From contig NZ_CP087598.1 in assembly GCF_020990385.1 (NCBI RefSeq), positions 124,001-188,000 of the forward strand: a stretch of 64,000 bases of DNA, given 5' to 3'. The stretch's first letter is position 1, and each line of letters opens with the position of its first letter. Below, piece by piece: positions 1-10,748 of the stretch. Below the pieces are notes generated by a model. It was not told the origin of the DNA and made no database searches. It saw only the letters and a list, made by a program, of their open reading frames with translations. This DNA comes from Paracoccus sp. MA (GTDB lineage Bacteria; Pseudomonadota; Alphaproteobacteria; Rhodobacterales; Rhodobacteraceae). Both the position numbers and the translations under genes were made by a program.

Positions 1-1
1 G

Positions 2-658
2 CCGGTCCAGCAACGCTGGCGCTTCGCCGTGGCGCGGGCCCGCCACGACCCCGAGGCCGTCGATCCCGGCGCGGCCCGTGCCTTCGCCGACCGGCTGCGC
101 GCCCGCGTGCTGCCCGGCCCCGCGCCCCGGCGCGGCGACACGGTGCTGGTGCCGCTGCAGGGTCATATCCGCCGCTGCCGCTCGTTCCAGACCATGAGCC
201 CGGCCGATATGCTGGAGGCGGTCGCCGCCACCGGCCGGCCCACCGTCGCAACGCTGCACCCGCGCGAGGCATATGACGCCGCCGACCATACGGCGCTGGA
301 CCGGCTGGCGGCGCGCCACCCGAACCTGCGGATCGGCGGCGACACGATGCGGCTTCTGCGCGATTGCGCCTTCGTCGCCACGCAGAACAGCGCCGTGGCC
401 TTCGACGGCTACCTGCTCGGCAAGCCGGCGGTGCTGTTTGGGCAGATCGACTTCCACCACATCGCGCTGAACGTCTCCGAACTGGGCGCGGAGGAGGCGC
501 TGGCGCGGGCCGCGAGCCACGCGCCGGATTTCGACCGCTACCTGTTCTGGTTTCTGCAGCAGAACGCCATCAACGCCACGCGGCCCGATGCGGGCGCGCG
601 GATCCTGGCGGCGATGCGCCGGGGCGGCTGGCCGATCGGCGCCGCCCCCGGCGCCTAG
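2..658 (+). CDS. C-terminal part of a capsule-polysaccharide-type (KpsC/KpsS-like) glycosyltransferase, 5' end outside window
   Basis: The reading frame is open from base 2, so the gene starts before the window and only the last 218 residues or so are visible. The tail has the layout of the Capsule_synth family of Kdo-type transferases: a segment around a T-L-H-P-R-E motif, then 'CAFVATQNSAVAFDGYLLGKP', the acceptor-end pattern in which a Ser/Asn-rich loop is followed by a buried helix and a G-K-P turn, then V-L-F-G. Such enzymes act in the cytoplasm on surface glycans. The GTG at 29 is an internal valine rather than a likely start. It ends three bases before the stop of convergent trxA. Family assignment is by motif only; the sugar and acceptor are unknown. 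Confidence 0.5.
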   Translation, partial: PVQQRWRFAVARARHDPEAVDPGAARAFADRLRARVLPGPAPRRGDTVLVPLQGHIRRCRSFQTMSPADMLEAVAATGRPTVATLHPREAYDAADHTALDRLAARHPNLRIGGDTMRLLRDCAFVATQNSAVAFDGYLLGKPAVLFGQIDFHHIALNVSELGAEEALARAASHAPDFDRYLFWFLQQNAINATRPDAGARILAAMRRGGWPIGAAPGA

Positions 659-661
659 GGA

Positions 662-985
662 TCAGATGGATTCGTCGATCCAGGCCTTCAGCGCGGCCTT
701 GGGCGCGGCGCCGATCTTGTTCGAGACCACCTGGCCGTCCTTGAACAGGAACAGCGCCGGGATGCCGCGCACGCCCAGGGCGGCGGGGCTTTCGGGGTTC
801 TCGTCCACATTGACCTTCACGATCTTCACGCGGCCCGCGTATTCGGCGGCCAGCTCTTCCAGCGAGGGGCCGATCTGGCGGCAAGGCCCGCACCATTCGG
901 CCCAGAAATCCACCACGACCGGGGTCGGGGACTGGCGGACTTCGCTGTCGAAATCGGCGTCGGAAACGGCTTGGGTGTTGGCCAT
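662..985 (-). CDS. trxA: Thioredoxin (TrxA)
   Basis: A 107-residue single-domain thioredoxin, the usual length. It reduces protein disulfides in the cytoplasm and is recharged by thioredoxin reductase. The active site W-C-G-P-C is at residues 31-35, preceded by V-V-V-D-F-W-A-E, and the cis-proline turn G-I-P-A-L-F-L-F is present. An upstream in-frame ATG at 1015 would add ten residues, but the ATG at 985 follows a good ribosome-binding site (AGGAG about seven bases upstream), so I use that. It is the last gene after addB-addA on the same strand, with a 53-base gap to addA. Confidence 0.95.
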   Translation of the reverse strand: MANTQAVSDADFDSEVRQSPTPVVVDFWAEWCGPCRQIGPSLEELAAEYAGRVKIVKVNVDENPESPAALGVRGIPALFLFKDGQVVSNKIGAAPKAALKAWIDESI

Positions 986-1038
986 GGGGCTCTCCTGCGA
1001 TGTGCCGGCTGGCACCGGCGGGGCGTATGGGTCAAGAG

Positions 1039-4000
1039 CTATGCACCGGGGCGGTTGGGGTCAAGGCCCGCCATCACCCCATCCAGCAACTCGTCGGGCA
1101 GCGCCATCAGGCTGCGCGAGGCGGTCCAGAGCACCGCGACCTCGACCCGCATGGCCGGCCAGATCAGCCGCAGCGCCGCGCGATAGGCGGCCATCTGCCG
1201 CAAGATCCCCAGCGGCACCGCCTGCGGCGTATCCGGCACCTCGCGGTTCGACTTGTAGTCCACCGCCAGGATCCGGTCCGGCTCCACCACCAGCCGGTCC
1301 ACGGCGCCGGTCAGGGTGCCGATGCCCGGCAGCGGCGCGGCCAGCGCCACCTCGGCCAGCAGCTCGGCACCGTCGGGCAGGGCAAAGACCTGCGCCAGGT
1401 CCGGGGCCTCGATCACCGCGCGGGCTTCGGTCAGCAGCGCGGCCAGATCCTCGGGCCCGGGCAGGCCGCCCTCGGCATCGGCCAGAACGTCGCGGGCCAA
1501 GGCGGGCCAATCGGTCGGATCGCGGCCCGGCAGGTGCTCCAGCAGCAGGTGCAGGCGGGTGCCGAATAGCATCGCCGCCTCGGCATCGCCCTCGCCGGGC
1601 GCGCCGATCACCTTGGCCCCGCCCAGCGCCGTCGCGGCGACGGGCCGGAGCTTTGCGGGGGCGGGCGGCGGCGGGGCGCGCAGCCAGTCCGGCTCGGCCG
1701 GCGCAGGCCTTTCCGACAGCACCGGCTGCGGCGCGTTTTCGGGCCAGTCGCCATAGGACAGCCGCCGGATCTCGCCGCCCCAGGGCGCGGGCAGGCGCGT
1801 TTCGGTCAGGTCGGTGCGGCCCATGCCGGCCTCGACCATGGCGTGCCAGCTGTCCTCGGCCGCGCCGGTCTCGCCCGCCGCGGCGACGATCAGCCAGCTT
1901 TCGGCGCGGGTCAGCCCGACATAGAGCAGCCGCTTGCGTTCCTGCAGCTGCCGCTCGGTCTGCAGCGCGGCCAGTTCCTCGACCGGATCGGGCCGCTCGC
2001 CCTTGCGGCCGCGCCACAGGGACAGCCCGTCCGGGCCGGGCAGCACCGGCGCCTCGCGCGGCGGCTTACGCTGCGCACAATCGGGCATGATGACGATGGG
2101 GCTTTCCAGGCCCTTCGAGCCGTGCACGGTCATCACCCGGATCAGCCCCTCGCCATCGCCGGCCGAGCCGGGCTGGCGGCGCACCTCGACATCGTCGCCG
2201 GTCAGCCAGACCAGGAAGCCGGTCAGCGAGGGCGTCTCCGAGCTTTCATAGGCCAGCGCCTGCGACAAGAGCTCGTCGATGCCGTCCTGCGCCTCGGGGC
2301 CCAGCCGGGCGATCAGCCGCTCGCGCCCGCCGTGGCGGATCAGCAGGCGCTGGATCAGGTCATAGGGGCGCATGAAGCCGGTCTGGCCCATCAGGTCGGC
2401 CAGCAGCTCGACCGCCTGGCGATGCGGCGATTCGCGCAGCCGCCGCCACAGGTATTCGCCGCGCTTGCGCCCGGCGGCAAGGCGGTAAAGCTCCTCCTCG
2501 GTCAGCCCGAACAGCGGCGAGCGCAGGCAGGCCGCCAGCGACAGGTCGTCCTCGGGCGTAGCCAGCACCGACAAGAGGGCGCGGATGTCCTGCACCGCCA
2601 TCTCTCCGGCCAGCTTCAGCCGGTCGGCGCCGGCCACGGGCAGGTTCGCCGCCTTCAGCGCCGCGATGATCTCGGCGAACAGGTCCGAGCGGCGCTGCAC
2701 CAGGATCAGCACGTCGCCGGCGCGGATGCGGCGCACCGCGCCGGTCTTGGGGTCATGGATCGGCTGGCCCAGCATCCTGCCGATGCCGTCGGCGACGGCG
2801 CGGGCCAGCTGCACGGTTTCCGAATTCTCGGCCGGCTGGTCCACCGGATCGGTCCAGTCGCCCGGCTCGGGCTTTTCGGGCTTCGGGATCGCCGGCCACA
2901 GGTCCACCCGGCCCGGCATCGCGGTGCGAAAGGCGCGGTGCTGCGGCGGATCGCCCAGGCCGCGCGCCGCATCGCCGGCAAAGACCTGATCGACCAGCGA
3001 CAGGATCGCGGTCGAGCTGCGGAAGGAATGCCGCAGCTCCAGCACCTGCATGGGATTCTGCACCGCCTCGAAGGCCTGGGCAAAGCCGGTGCGGCGGGCC
3101 TCGAACACCGCGATATCGGCGCCCTGGAAGGAATAGATCGACTGCTTGGGGTCGCCCACCACGAACAGGCTGCGCGTCTGGTCGCGCGCCCCTTGCCCCG
3201 AGGTGAACTCGTCGGTCAGCCGCTCGATCACCTGCCATTGCGCCGGGCTGGTGTCCTGCGCCTCGTCGACCAGGATATGGTCGATGCCGCCGTCCAGCCG
3301 GAACAGCACCCATTGCGCCATGCTGCTTTCCGACAAGAGCCGCGCGGTGCGGTCGATCAGGTCGTCGAAATCCAGATGGCCATGCGCGGCCTTCTGCGCC
3401 CGGTAGCGGGTCAGGAAGGCATGACCGAAACGGTGCAGCGCCAAGGTCCGTTCCGCATGCGCCAAGGCGATGCGGCGCGGCCGGGCGGATTCGACCCGCT
3501 CCATCAGGATCGCCAGATCGTCCAGCAGCTCGGCGCAGGGGCCGCTGCGCAGCGCCTTGGTCGGAAAGCCGTCGTATTTCGCGGTAAAGGGCGCCTTGGC
3601 GCTTGCCCCGGTCAGCAGCACGGATTCCAGGATCGCCAGCTCCGCCATGCCCGGCTGCGCCCAGTTGCCGGGCGCCAGCTTCGCCGCCGCCTTCTGGTCG
3701 TTCGCGCCGCTTTTCAGCAGATGCGGGATCAGCGCGGCAATGACCGTAGCCCCGTCGGTAAAGCATTCCGCCAGCAGCGCCTGCATGTCCTCGCCCGGCG
3801 CCAGCCCGCATGCGGTCCAGAGCGCGTCCCGGTCTGCGGGGGCCTCGAACCCCCGCAGACCGGCGAGGAAGGCGTCGAGCCGTTCGCCGGAATGCAGCGC
3901 CAGCAGGTCCTCCAGTTCGGGCGCGTGCTCGCGGGCCATGTCCTCGATGATCTCGGCGCGGATCAGCGCCGCGCTGCGGTCGTCAAGCTCGGTGAAGCCA

Positions 4001-4413
4001 TGCGGCACCCCGGCCTCGATCGGGAAGCGGCGCAGGACGCCGGCGCAGAAGCTGTGGATGGTCTGGACCTTGAGCCCGCCCGGCGTCTCGATGGCGCGGG
4101 CAAACAGCCGGCGCGCGGCGGGCAGGTCGGGGGCGCCCGCCTCGCCCAGCCGCGCCAGTTCGGCGCGCAGTTCCGCCTCGGGCAGCATGGCCCATTGGCC
4201 CAGCCGCGCCAGCAGGCGGTTCTGCATCTCGGTCGCCGCGGCCTTGGTATAGGTCAGGCACAGGATGCGCTCGGGCGCGGTCCCGGCCAAGAGCAGCCGC
4301 GCCACCCGGTCGGTCAGCACCCGCGTCTTGCCCGAGCCGGCATTGGCCGTCAGCCAGGTCGAGCGATGCGGGTCCGCCGCCCGCACCTGCGCCAGCGTCG
4401 CCTCATCCATCAT
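1039..4413 (-). CDS. addA: Double-strand break repair helicase AddA
   Basis: A UvrD-type helicase of 1124 residues with a C-terminal nuclease, the alphaproteobacterial counterpart of RecB. With AddB it resects double-strand ends for RecA loading. Visible motifs are Walker A (A-G-S-G-K-T, about residues 25-30), motif II (L-V-D-E-A-Q-D-T-S), motif III ([16 protein letters not shown]), an 'H-G-S-K-G-L-E' helicase motif, and near the C terminus the nuclease core L-A-V-D-Y-K-S-N-R. An upstream ATG at 4491 lies deep inside addB. The double ATG at 4413/4410 has AGAGG upstream and overlaps the addB stop by 11 bases, which suggests translational coupling. Confidence 0.93.
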   Translation of the reverse strand: MMDEATLAQVRAADPHRSTWLTANAGSGKTRVLTDRVARLLLAGTAPERILCLTYTKAAATEMQNRLLARLGQWAMLPEAELRAELARLGEAGAPDLPAARRLFARAIETPGGLKVQTIHSFCAGVLRRFPIEAGVPHGFTELDDRSAALIRAEIIEDMAREHAPELEDLLALHSGERLDAFLAGLRGFEAPADRDALWTACGLAPGEDMQALLAECFTDGATVIAALIPHLLKSGANDQKAAAKLAPGNWAQPGMAELAILESVLLTGASAKAPFTAKYDGFPTKALRSGPCAELLDDLAILMERVESARPRRIALAHAERTLALHRFGHAFLTRYRAQKAAHGHLDFDDLIDRTARLLSESSMAQWVLFRLDGGIDHILVDEAQDTSPAQWQVIERLTDEFTSGQGARDQTRSLFVVGDPKQSIYSFQGADIAVFEARRTGFAQAFEAVQNPMQVLELRHSFRSSTAILSLVDQVFAGDAARGLGDPPQHRAFRTAMPGRVDLWPAIPKPEKPEPGDWTDPVDQPAENSETVQLARAVADGIGRMLGQPIHDPKTGAVRRIRAGDVLILVQRRSDLFAEIIAALKAANLPVAGADRLKLAGEMAVQDIRALLSVLATPEDDLSLAACLRSPLFGLTEEELYRLAAGRKRGEYLWRRLRESPHRQAVELLADLMGQTGFMRPYDLIQRLLIRHGGRERLIARLGPEAQDGIDELLSQALAYESSETPSLTGFLVWLTGDDVEVRRQPGSAGDGEGLIRVMTVHGSKGLESPIVIMPDCAQRKPPREAPVLPGPDGLSLWRGRKGERPDPVEELAALQTERQLQERKRLLYVGLTRAESWLIVAAAGETGAAEDSWHAMVEAGMGRTDLTETRLPAPWGGEIRRLSYGDWPENAPQPVLSERPAPAEPDWLRAPPPPAPAKLRPVAATALGGAKVIGAPGEGDAEAAMLFGTRLHLLLEHLPGRDPTDWPALARDVLADAEGGLPGPEDLAALLTEARAVIEAPDLAQVFALPDGAELLAEVALAAPLPGIGTLTGAVDRLVVEPDRILAVDYKSNREVPDTPQAVPLGILRQMAAYRAALRLIWPAMRVEVAVLWTASRSLMALPDELLDGVMAGLDPNRPGA

Positions 4414-7345
4414 CGCCGAACCTCTGCGGGGCCGCGACCTCGGTCGTGTCCCATTCGCCATGCCGCGACAGGTGGTCGTAATCGCTGGCATGGTCGCTGC
4501 GTTCCATGGCCAGCCGGGCGGTAAAGCCGCGCTCGCCGTCCAGATAGCGGCGGATCAGGGTGACGAAGCCGGTCCAGCTTTCCTCGGCAAAACCGGGGCT
4601 GAACTCGCGGCTTTCGGTTTTTCCCTCGCCGCCCAGCTGGATATAGCTGATGCCCTCGACCTCGGCCGGTCCCAGCGCCTTGAAGGCGCCGTGCCGGACC
4701 ATCGCGGCCTCCAGCGGCAATTGCTTGTCGAAATGCGCGATCTGCTTGTCGGTCGGCGGCTTGCCGGACTTGTAGTCATAGACATGCACCCGGCCGTCCT
4801 GCAGCAGGTCCAGCCGGTCGGGCCGGGCGATCAGGCGGAAGTCCAGGCCGGGCACGGCCTCCGCGCCATATTCCTCGACCAGGACGGGCCGGCCGCGCGC
4901 CAGCCGCTCGGCCTCGTCCGCCATCAGCCGGTCGGCGATGCCGGCGATCCGCGCCCGCCAGAACAGCCGGGCCGAGGGCCAGGGCACCTCGGCTTCCAGC
5001 ACCGCGTCGGTAAGGGCAAGCAGCCGCGCCTTCATCGCCTGCGGCGTCTCGGGCAGATCGGGAAGGCCGCGCAGGAAACGGTCCATGATGTGATGCAGGA
5101 CATTGCCGCGCTCGGCCGCGTCGGGTTCGGGGCGCAGCGGGTCCAGCGCCCGCAGGCGCAGCACGCGGCGGGCATAGACGGCATAGGGGTCGCGGATCAG
5201 CGTCCTGACCTCGGTCACCGACAGCTCGCGCAGGGCGGGCGGCGGCGGAAGGGGCGAGGGCCGCGGCGCCGGCGCCAGCCGCATGCGCGGCCGGGCCTGC
5301 AATTCGGCCAGGTCCAGCCAGCGCCGGCCGCGTTTCCGCATCTCGGCCAGCGCTTGCGGCCCCTGCTGGTCCGGCAGCCCGCCCAGCAGGTTCACCAGCC
5401 GGTTCAGCCAGCGCGAGGGGATGGTCTCGGCCTCGGCGTCGCGGCGGGCGCGGGTCAGCACCACCTGCACCGCCGCCACGGCCTGCTGGAAGTCATGCGC
5501 CGACAGGCCCACCCGGCGCTCGGGCAGGGTCAGCCCCGCCGCCAGCCGCATCGGGCGCGACAGCCACGGATCGGGCGGCAGCGCCTGCGGCCAGCCCCCC
5601 TCGTTCAGGCCCGACAGGATCACCAGCCCGGCATCCTCGCCCACCGCCTCGGTGCGCGCCTCGCGCGGGCCGCGAAAGCGGACCAGCGGATGCGCGGCCA
5701 CGTCCTGCCGCACCGCCTGGCCCTGCAATTCGTCCTGCAGCAGGTCGCAGAACTCGGCCGGCCGCAGGTCGTGGCCCAGATGCGCATGGGCGGCCAGATG
5801 ATCCAGCACCGCACGCGCCAGCCCGCCCGAAGCCTTGGCCCAGAGTTCCGAGGCATCGGCATCGCCGCCCGGACCGGCGGCCAGATCCTCGGCCAGGGCG
5901 CGCAGATCGCGCAGCCGCTCCGCCAGCGGCCGCGGCGCGCGGTCCTGCGCCAGCGGCACGATGCGGTCCAGAAGCGCGGCCAGCCACAGCGCCCAGGGCT
6001 TGCTGGAGGCGTCGCCGCGATCCGCCCAGTCCCGCAAGGCCGCGCCATCGGGAAAGGCCGGTCCGTTACGGCGCAGGTGCAGCTCCAGGTCGCGGGTATG
6101 GCGGTTGTGCTCGCGCCGGTAATCGGGGCCAAGCCCGGTCGCGGTGACCGGGTGCTTGAGCAACACCAAGAGCGCGTCCAGCATCATCTCGGCCCCGAAA
6201 AGGTCGGCGACATGGCGCAGGAAGAGGCCGGGCGCGGTCAGCGGCAGGGGCTGGCCAGCGGAATCGTCCGGGATGATGCCCCAGCGGTCCAGCGCCGATT
6301 GCACGCGGCGGGTCAGCATCCGGTCGGCGGCGATCAGCGTCACCGGCTGGCGGTTTTCCACCGCCTCGCGGATGACCAGCGCCACGGCCTCGGCCTCCTG
6401 CCCCGGCTGCTCGGCCTCGATCAGGGTCAGGGCCTTGGTCGCGGGAAGCAGCGGGCCAAGGCGCGGGCCTTCCTCGATCCATTGATCGGTGACCGGCGCG
6501 GGACGCAGCGCCAGCGAGATCAGGCGGTTGCGCGCCGGGTCGGGCGCCGTTCCGGGCAGCCATTCCGCCGGGGCGCCGAACTCGGCCAGCAGCGGCGCAT
6601 AGCGCGCCTGCGGGTGATCTTCGGACAGCGCGTCGAGCCCCTCCCAGACCGCCTGCGGCAGATCGGCATCGAAGCCCGGCAGCACCACCGCGCCCATCGG
6701 CAACCGGGCGACGGCGCGCATGAAATCCCGCGTCGCGCCATGCGAGCCGGTCGAGCCGGCGACGACCACCGGGCCCTGCGGCAGGTCCGCGCCGCGCGCC
6801 CAGGCCGCGGCCAGCGCCCCGGCGGCGGCGCGCTGCCGGGCCTCGCGGTCCTGCGGCGGGTCGGACAGGTAATAGCCGGCGGCGATCTTCAGGAAGGCCA
6901 GCGCCCGGCCCCAATGCTGGGCGTGTTCGCTGGCATCGATGCGGTCCAGCGCCTGCGCGTCCAGCCCCTCCAGCTGCATCTCGGCCATCAGCGCCGCCAG
7001 CGAGGCAGCGAGTTCCGGCACCGATTGCCCCTGCGCCAGATCGGGATCGGCGCGCAGCGCGGCGTCGATCAGACGGCCCAGTTCCAGCCGGCGCGCCAGC
7101 GGGGCCGTGGCCGCGCCGCCGCCCAGGTCGGCGATCAGCCGCAATTGCGGCAAAAGCAGCGGCCCGCGCCGGATGAAGGCCTGACGCAGCGCCATCAGCG
7201 ACTGGCCGGAATTGGCATAGACCGTGACCCGCGCCATGTCCTGCGGCGGACGGTGGGCCATGCGCCGGATCAGCCCGTCGGCGAAGGCGCCGGGGAAATC
7301 CGCGCCGCAGGGCAGGGCAAAGATCCCGTTCTGCCAGTCAGGCAT
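4403..7345 (-). CDS. addB: Double-strand break repair protein AddB
   Basis: A 980-residue partner of AddA. AddB proteins carry a degenerate helicase fold that recognises Chi-like sequences and a second RecB-type nuclease. The nuclease core is visible near the C terminus as V-H-V-Y-D-Y-K-S-G-K, following 'A-R-P-D-R-L-D-L-L', and the N-terminal half has a typical AddB layout with no complete Walker A motif. The start ATG at 7345 overlaps the stop of the upstream nucleotidyltransferase by 8 bases, and the 3' end overlaps addA. The gene order tsaE/amgK-murU-addB-addA-trxA, with overlaps throughout, implies one transcript. Confidence 0.92.
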   Translation of the reverse strand: MPDWQNGIFALPCGADFPGAFADGLIRRMAHRPPQDMARVTVYANSGQSLMALRQAFIRRGPLLLPQLRLIADLGGGAATAPLARRLELGRLIDAALRADPDLAQGQSVPELAASLAALMAEMQLEGLDAQALDRIDASEHAQHWGRALAFLKIAAGYYLSDPPQDREARQRAAAGALAAAWARGADLPQGPVVVAGSTGSHGATRDFMRAVARLPMGAVVLPGFDADLPQAVWEGLDALSEDHPQARYAPLLAEFGAPAEWLPGTAPDPARNRLISLALRPAPVTDQWIEEGPRLGPLLPATKALTLIEAEQPGQEAEAVALVIREAVENRQPVTLIAADRMLTRRVQSALDRWGIIPDDSAGQPLPLTAPGLFLRHVADLFGAEMMLDALLVLLKHPVTATGLGPDYRREHNRHTRDLELHLRRNGPAFPDGAALRDWADRGDASSKPWALWLAALLDRIVPLAQDRAPRPLAERLRDLRALAEDLAAGPGGDADASELWAKASGGLARAVLDHLAAHAHLGHDLRPAEFCDLLQDELQGQAVRQDVAAHPLVRFRGPREARTEAVGEDAGLVILSGLNEGGWPQALPPDPWLSRPMRLAAGLTLPERRVGLSAHDFQQAVAAVQVVLTRARRDAEAETIPSRWLNRLVNLLGGLPDQQGPQALAEMRKRGRRWLDLAELQARPRMRLAPAPRPSPLPPPPALRELSVTEVRTLIRDPYAVYARRVLRLRALDPLRPEPDAAERGNVLHHIMDRFLRGLPDLPETPQAMKARLLALTDAVLEAEVPWPSARLFWRARIAGIADRLMADEAERLARGRPVLVEEYGAEAVPGLDFRLIARPDRLDLLQDGRVHVYDYKSGKPPTDKQIAHFDKQLPLEAAMVRHGAFKALGPAEVEGISYIQLGGEGKTESREFSPGFAEESWTGFVTLIRRYLDGERGFTARLAMERSDHASDYDHLSRHGEWDTTEVAAPQRFGDDG

Positions 7346-8009
7346 CGAGCAGGCTCTCGGCCAGCGGGATGCAGTCGGGGCGGCCGACATCGCACCATTC
7401 ACCGGGATGGACCAGCCCGTAAGCACGGCCCCCGGCGATCATCAGGTCCCAAAGGCGGTTGAGCGAGAACACCTGCTCGGGGATCGCGGCCAGCCGGTCG
7501 GGGCGGATGATCTGCACGCCGCCATAGACCAGATCGCCCCTGCGGATCAGCCGGCCCGCCGGGCCTAGGCTGAAATCGCCGCCGCCCTGCCGGCCATGGG
7601 TCCGGTCCAGCGGCACCAGCATCAGCAGCGCGTCCATCTCCTCGCGCCAGCCGTCCAGCAGGGCGCGGACCGGGTTCGGGCCGGTCCAGATCACATCCGG
7701 GTTCATTGTGATCACAGGGCCGGGGCCAAGCAGCGGCAGCGCCTTGCGCAGGCCGCCGCCGGTCTCGAGCAGCAGGTCGGATTCGTCCGAGACGGCGATG
7801 TCCTGCCCGGCGATGTGATCACGGATCTGCGGGCCCAGATGATGGATGTTCACCGCCACCGGCCCGACGCCCGCCTGCCGCGCCAGCGCCAGCGTGCGAT
7901 CCAGAAGGGTCTGGCCGCCGACCGGGATCAACGGTTTCGGCAGCGTATCGGTCAGCGGCGCCATGCGGGTGCCCTTGCCCGCGGCGAAGATCATCAGCGG
8001 CAGGCTCAT
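7338..8009 (-). CDS. murU: Nucleotidyltransferase, MurU-like (N-acetylmuramate-1-phosphate uridylyltransferase)
   Basis: A 223-residue sugar-1-phosphate nucleotidyltransferase. The N-terminal signature F-A-A-G-K-G-T-R-M-A-P-L-T and L-P-K-P-L-I-P-V-G are the NTP- and metal-binding elements, and a D-V-G-R motif lies near the C terminus. Its direct coupling to an AmgK-like kinase (ATGA overlap at 8006-8009) points to the MurU role: converting N-acetylmuramate 1-phosphate to UDP-MurNAc in the peptidoglycan recycling route that bypasses de novo synthesis. The alternative is a mannose-1-phosphate guanylyltransferase; the short length and kinase neighbour favour MurU. Confidence 0.82.
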   Translation of the reverse strand: MSLPLMIFAAGKGTRMAPLTDTLPKPLIPVGGQTLLDRTLALARQAGVGPVAVNIHHLGPQIRDHIAGQDIAVSDESDLLLETGGGLRKALPLLGPGPVITMNPDVIWTGPNPVRALLDGWREEMDALLMLVPLDRTHGRQGGGDFSLGPAGRLIRRGDLVYGGVQIIRPDRLAAIPEQVFSLNRLWDLMIAGGRAYGLVHPGEWCDVGRPDCIPLAESLLDA

Positions 8010-9424
8010 CCGGCGATGCCCTCGATCACCTCGGGCGTCGGCGCAGGGACACCCTCCAGCGCCTGGGCCAGCGGCGCCAGCGCCGGATGCGCCAGGTCGC
8101 GCCGGATCGCCGCCCAGACGCGCGGCATCATCGCCAGATAGCGCCGCTTGCCCTCGCGCTGCGCCAGCCGGGTGAAGATGCCCATGATGCGCAGGTTGCG
8201 CTGCGCGCCCAAGAGCGCATAGGCGGCGCGAAACCGCGCCTCGTCCACGCCCGTCGCGGCGACATAGCGGGCGATCTGCGCCTCTTCGATCTCGGGCGCG
8301 ACGTCGCGGCGGGCGTCCTGCAGGGCCGAGACCAGGTCATAGGCCGGATGCACCGCCACCGCGTCCTGGAAATCCAGAAGGCCCAGCGGCGCATCGTCCC
8401 GCCAGACGACATTCTCGGCATGGAAATCGCGCAGGCCCAGCACCGGCGGCATGTCGGCAGCCAGTTCGGCATGCAGCCGCTCGATCACCGCGGCGACCTC
8501 GGCGCCCTTGCCGGGCGCACCGGCGGCAGCGGGATAGTATTCGGCGAACAGCCCGACCTGATGCGCCAGTTCCGGCCCGTCGAGGCGCAGCACGAAGTCC
8601 GGCGGCTCGTGGCCGTGCAGCTGCACCAAGAGGTCGGTCATGCGGTCATAGATGCGCGGCGCCAGCTCGGGGCGCGATTCCAGCACCCGGGCCACCAGAT
8701 CGTCGCCCAGATCCTCGATCAGCAGCAGGCCCTGCGCCTGGTCGGCGGCCAGGATCTCGGGCGCGTGCAGGTCCAGCGCCCGCAGCCATTGCGTCATGGC
8801 CACATAGGGCGCGGTCACGCCGGGCGAGGCATCCATCAGCACCGCGCTGCGCCCGTCCTGCTCGACCAGCCGGAAATAGCGCCGCGACGAGGCGTCGCCC
8901 GCCAGCGGCAGCAAGCGCGCCCCGGCCCAGCCGGCGCGGTGGATCAGCCGGGCGATGGCGGGCAGGCGGGTCATGGCGCCCCAATGCGGCTCGGACCCGG
9001 CCAAGGTGATGCGGCGCAGGTCGGGGGCATCGGGCAGCGGCTCCAGCCCGATGGTCAGCGGATCGGGCAGCGGGCTGCCATGTTCGGGCCATTCGACCAG
9101 CACGATGGCCTCGCGCATGGCCTCGTCAAGGCCAAGCTCGGCCAGTTCCTCGGGATGGGTCAGGCGGTAAAGGTCGGCATGCCAGATCTCGGTCCCCAGC
9201 GGGTCGGCATAGGTCTGGACCAGGGTGAAGGTGGGGCTGGGCACCTCCTCGGCCGCCTCGCCCTGGCGGGCGCGGATGAAGGCGCGGGCGAAATGCGTCT
9301 TGCCGGCGCCGACCGGCCCCTGCAACGCCACCACGTGGCCGGGCTTCAGGACAGCCGCCATCACCCGCGCCAGGCAGGCGGTCAGGTCGGCATCGGCATC
9401 GTCAAGCGTCGCAAGCAGGGTCAT
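8006..9424 (-). CDS. TsaE-AmgK fusion: t6A-synthesis ATPase fused to a sugar phosphotransferase
   Basis: A 472-residue two-domain protein. Residues 1 to about 148 are TsaE (YjeE), with Walker A G-P-V-G-A-G-K-T at 36-43, P-S-P-T-F-T-L-V-Q and a W-H-A-D-L-Y-R stretch; TsaE is the ATPase of the complex that makes threonylcarbamoyl-A37 in tRNA. From about residue 151 an aminoglycoside-phosphotransferase fold begins, with L-R-D-F-H-A-E-N (catalytic Asp333) and L-L-D-F-Q-D-A (Asp351), the AmgK type that phosphorylates MurNAc/GlcNAc at C1. The start ATG at 9424 places TsaE at full length; the longer upstream frame runs into dapB. A methionine at the junction (residue 151) could be an internal start. 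The fusion is characteristic of Rhodobacterales. Confidence 0.9.
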   Translation of the reverse strand: MTLLATLDDADADLTACLARVMAAVLKPGHVVALQGPVGAGKTHFARAFIRARQGEAAEEVPSPTFTLVQTYADPLGTEIWHADLYRLTHPEELAELGLDEAMREAIVLVEWPEHGSPLPDPLTIGLEPLPDAPDLRRITLAGSEPHWGAMTRLPAIARLIHRAGWAGARLLPLAGDASSRRYFRLVEQDGRSAVLMDASPGVTAPYVAMTQWLRALDLHAPEILAADQAQGLLLIEDLGDDLVARVLESRPELAPRIYDRMTDLLVQLHGHEPPDFVLRLDGPELAHQVGLFAEYYPAAAGAPGKGAEVAAVIERLHAELAADMPPVLGLRDFHAENVVWRDDAPLGLLDFQDAVAVHPAYDLVSALQDARRDVAPEIEEAQIARYVAATGVDEARFRAAYALLGAQRNLRIMGIFTRLAQREGKRRYLAMMPRVWAAIRRDLAHPALAPLAQALEGVPAPTPEVIEGIAG

Positions 9425-9455
9425 CACAGGAAACCTAATGCGGGACGCAGCCCTG

Positions 9456-10262
9456 TCAAAGCCCCAGAACGTCGGCCATGTCGTATTCGCCCGGCCCCTT
9501 GTCCTGGCCCCACAGCGCCGCCCGCAGCGCGCCGCGGGCAAAGATGGCGCGGTCGGTGGCGACATGGCGCAGCACCACCCGCTCGCCCGCGGTGGCGAAG
9601 ATCACGTCATGCTCGCCGACGATATCGCCGCCGCGGATGGCGCTGAACCCGATCGAGCCGGGGGCGCGGGCGCCGGTGATGCCCTCGCGCGCAGGCGTGC
9701 GCAACTCGTCCAGGCCGTGGCCGCGCCCGGTGGCGGCGGCCTCGCCCAGCATCAGCGCGGTGCCCGAGGGCGCATCGACCTTGCGGTTGTGATGCGCCTC
9801 GACCACCTCGATATCCCAGTCCTCGCCCAGCGCGGCAGCGACCTTGCGGGTCAGCCCGACCAGCAGGTTGACGCCCAGGCTCATGTTGCCGGCGCGGATG
9901 ATCGGCGCGTGGCGGGCGGCGGCCTTCAGCTTGTCCAGATGGGCGGGCTCGAAACCGGTGGTGCCGATCACATGCACGGCGCGGGCCTGCGCGGACAGTT
10001 CGGCAAAGGCCACCGTCGCCGCCGGGGCGGTGAAGTCGATCACCGCCTGCGCCTTGGCGATGGCCTCGACCGGATCGTCGGTGACGGTGATTCCCAGCGC
10101 CGCGCCGCCCATCGCCTCGCCCAGGTCGCGGCCGACCCAGGGATTGCCCTCGCGTTCGACGGCGCCGACAAGGCGGGCCTGATCCGACGCCAGAACGGTG
10201 CGCACCAGCATCTGCCCCATGCGGCCCGACGCGCCCGTGATGACGATTCCCGGTTTTTCCAT
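9456..10262 (-). CDS. dapB: 4-hydroxy-tetrahydrodipicolinate reductase DapB
   Basis: Reduces hydroxy-tetrahydrodipicolinate with NAD(P)H in the lysine/diaminopimelate pathway in the cytoplasm. The 268 residues match the family length. N-terminal dinucleotide-binding loop G-A-S-G-R-M-G, the G-T-T-G-F loop, and the catalytic/substrate segment [15 protein letters not shown] are all present. The frame is open far upstream over rbfA, but the ATG at 10262 follows a GGGGGA ribosome-binding site and aligns with the family start. Transcribed divergently from rbfA across 69 bases. It lies 31 bases upstream of the tsaE-amgK gene on the same strand and may feed the same transcript. Confidence 0.95.
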   Translation of the reverse strand: MEKPGIVITGASGRMGQMLVRTVLASDQARLVGAVEREGNPWVGRDLGEAMGGAALGITVTDDPVEAIAKAQAVIDFTAPAATVAFAELSAQARAVHVIGTTGFEPAHLDKLKAAARHAPIIRAGNMSLGVNLLVGLTRKVAAALGEDWDIEVVEAHHNRKVDAPSGTALMLGEAAATGRGHGLDELRTPAREGITGARAPGSIGFSAIRGGDIVGEHDVIFATAGERVVLRHVATDRAIFARGALRAALWGQDKGPGEYDMADVLGL

Positions 10263-10331
10263 GCTCGATCCCCCGTTTCCGGCATGTCTATCCCGTTGCG
10301 GCGCGGGCCGCGACCCCCTACATCTGCGCGC

Positions 10332-10748
10332 ATGGCACAGAACCGCTTTCATTCCGGCACAGGCCCCTCGCAGCGCCAGCTTCGCGTGGGCGAGCTGATC
10401 CGCCGCACGCTTTCCGACGTCCTCCTGCGCGGGGATGTCCACGATCCCGAGCTGAACCGGCATTCGATCACGGTCGGAGAGGTGCGGACCTCGCCCGACC
10501 TCAAGGTCGCGACGGCCTTCGTGCTGCCGTTGGGCGGGCACGATGCCGAAGAGGCGCTGGCCGCGCTGCGCCGCAATTCGGGCGAGCTGCGCCATCTGGT
10601 CGCCAAGGCGATGACGCTGAAATATGCGCCGCAGCTGCGCTTCGTGCTGGACGAAACCTTCGACCGCATGGACGACACGCGCCGCCTCTTGTCCGAGGAC
10701 CGGGTGCGCCGCGACGTCGAATCGCATCCGGAAGACGATGAAGATTGA
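10332..10748 (+). CDS. rbfA: Ribosome-binding factor A
   Basis: A 138-residue small-subunit maturation factor that binds 16S rRNA near helix 1, with cold-shock relevance in enterobacteria. The family pattern is clear: [14 protein letters not shown] near the N terminus, then D-P-E-L and [11 protein letters not shown], and [10 protein letters not shown] near the end, the KH-like fold. The ATG at 10332 is the first methionine that gives the family N terminus; the frame extends much further upstream only because of high GC. Its stop overlaps the next gene by 11 bases. The order rbfA-x-truB is a common ribosome/tRNA maturation cluster. Confidence 0.94.
   Translation: MAQNRFHSGTGPSQRQLRVGELIRRTLSDVLLRGDVHDPELNRHSITVGEVRTSPDLKVATAFVLPLGGHDAEEALAALRRNSGELRHLVAKAMTLKYAPQLRFVLDETFDRMDDTRRLLSEDRVRRDVESHPEDDED

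Noticed and set aside
1843..7462. Very long open frames on the plus strand opposite addA and addB (about 900 and 1060 codons).
   Set aside because: They are shadows of high GC codon use; the translations are Gln/Arg/Ala-rich with no domain, and the minus-strand genes have full motif sets.
9332..9337. CACGTG, the centre of parS, within the tsaE part of the fusion gene.
   Set aside because: Flanks do not extend the palindrome.
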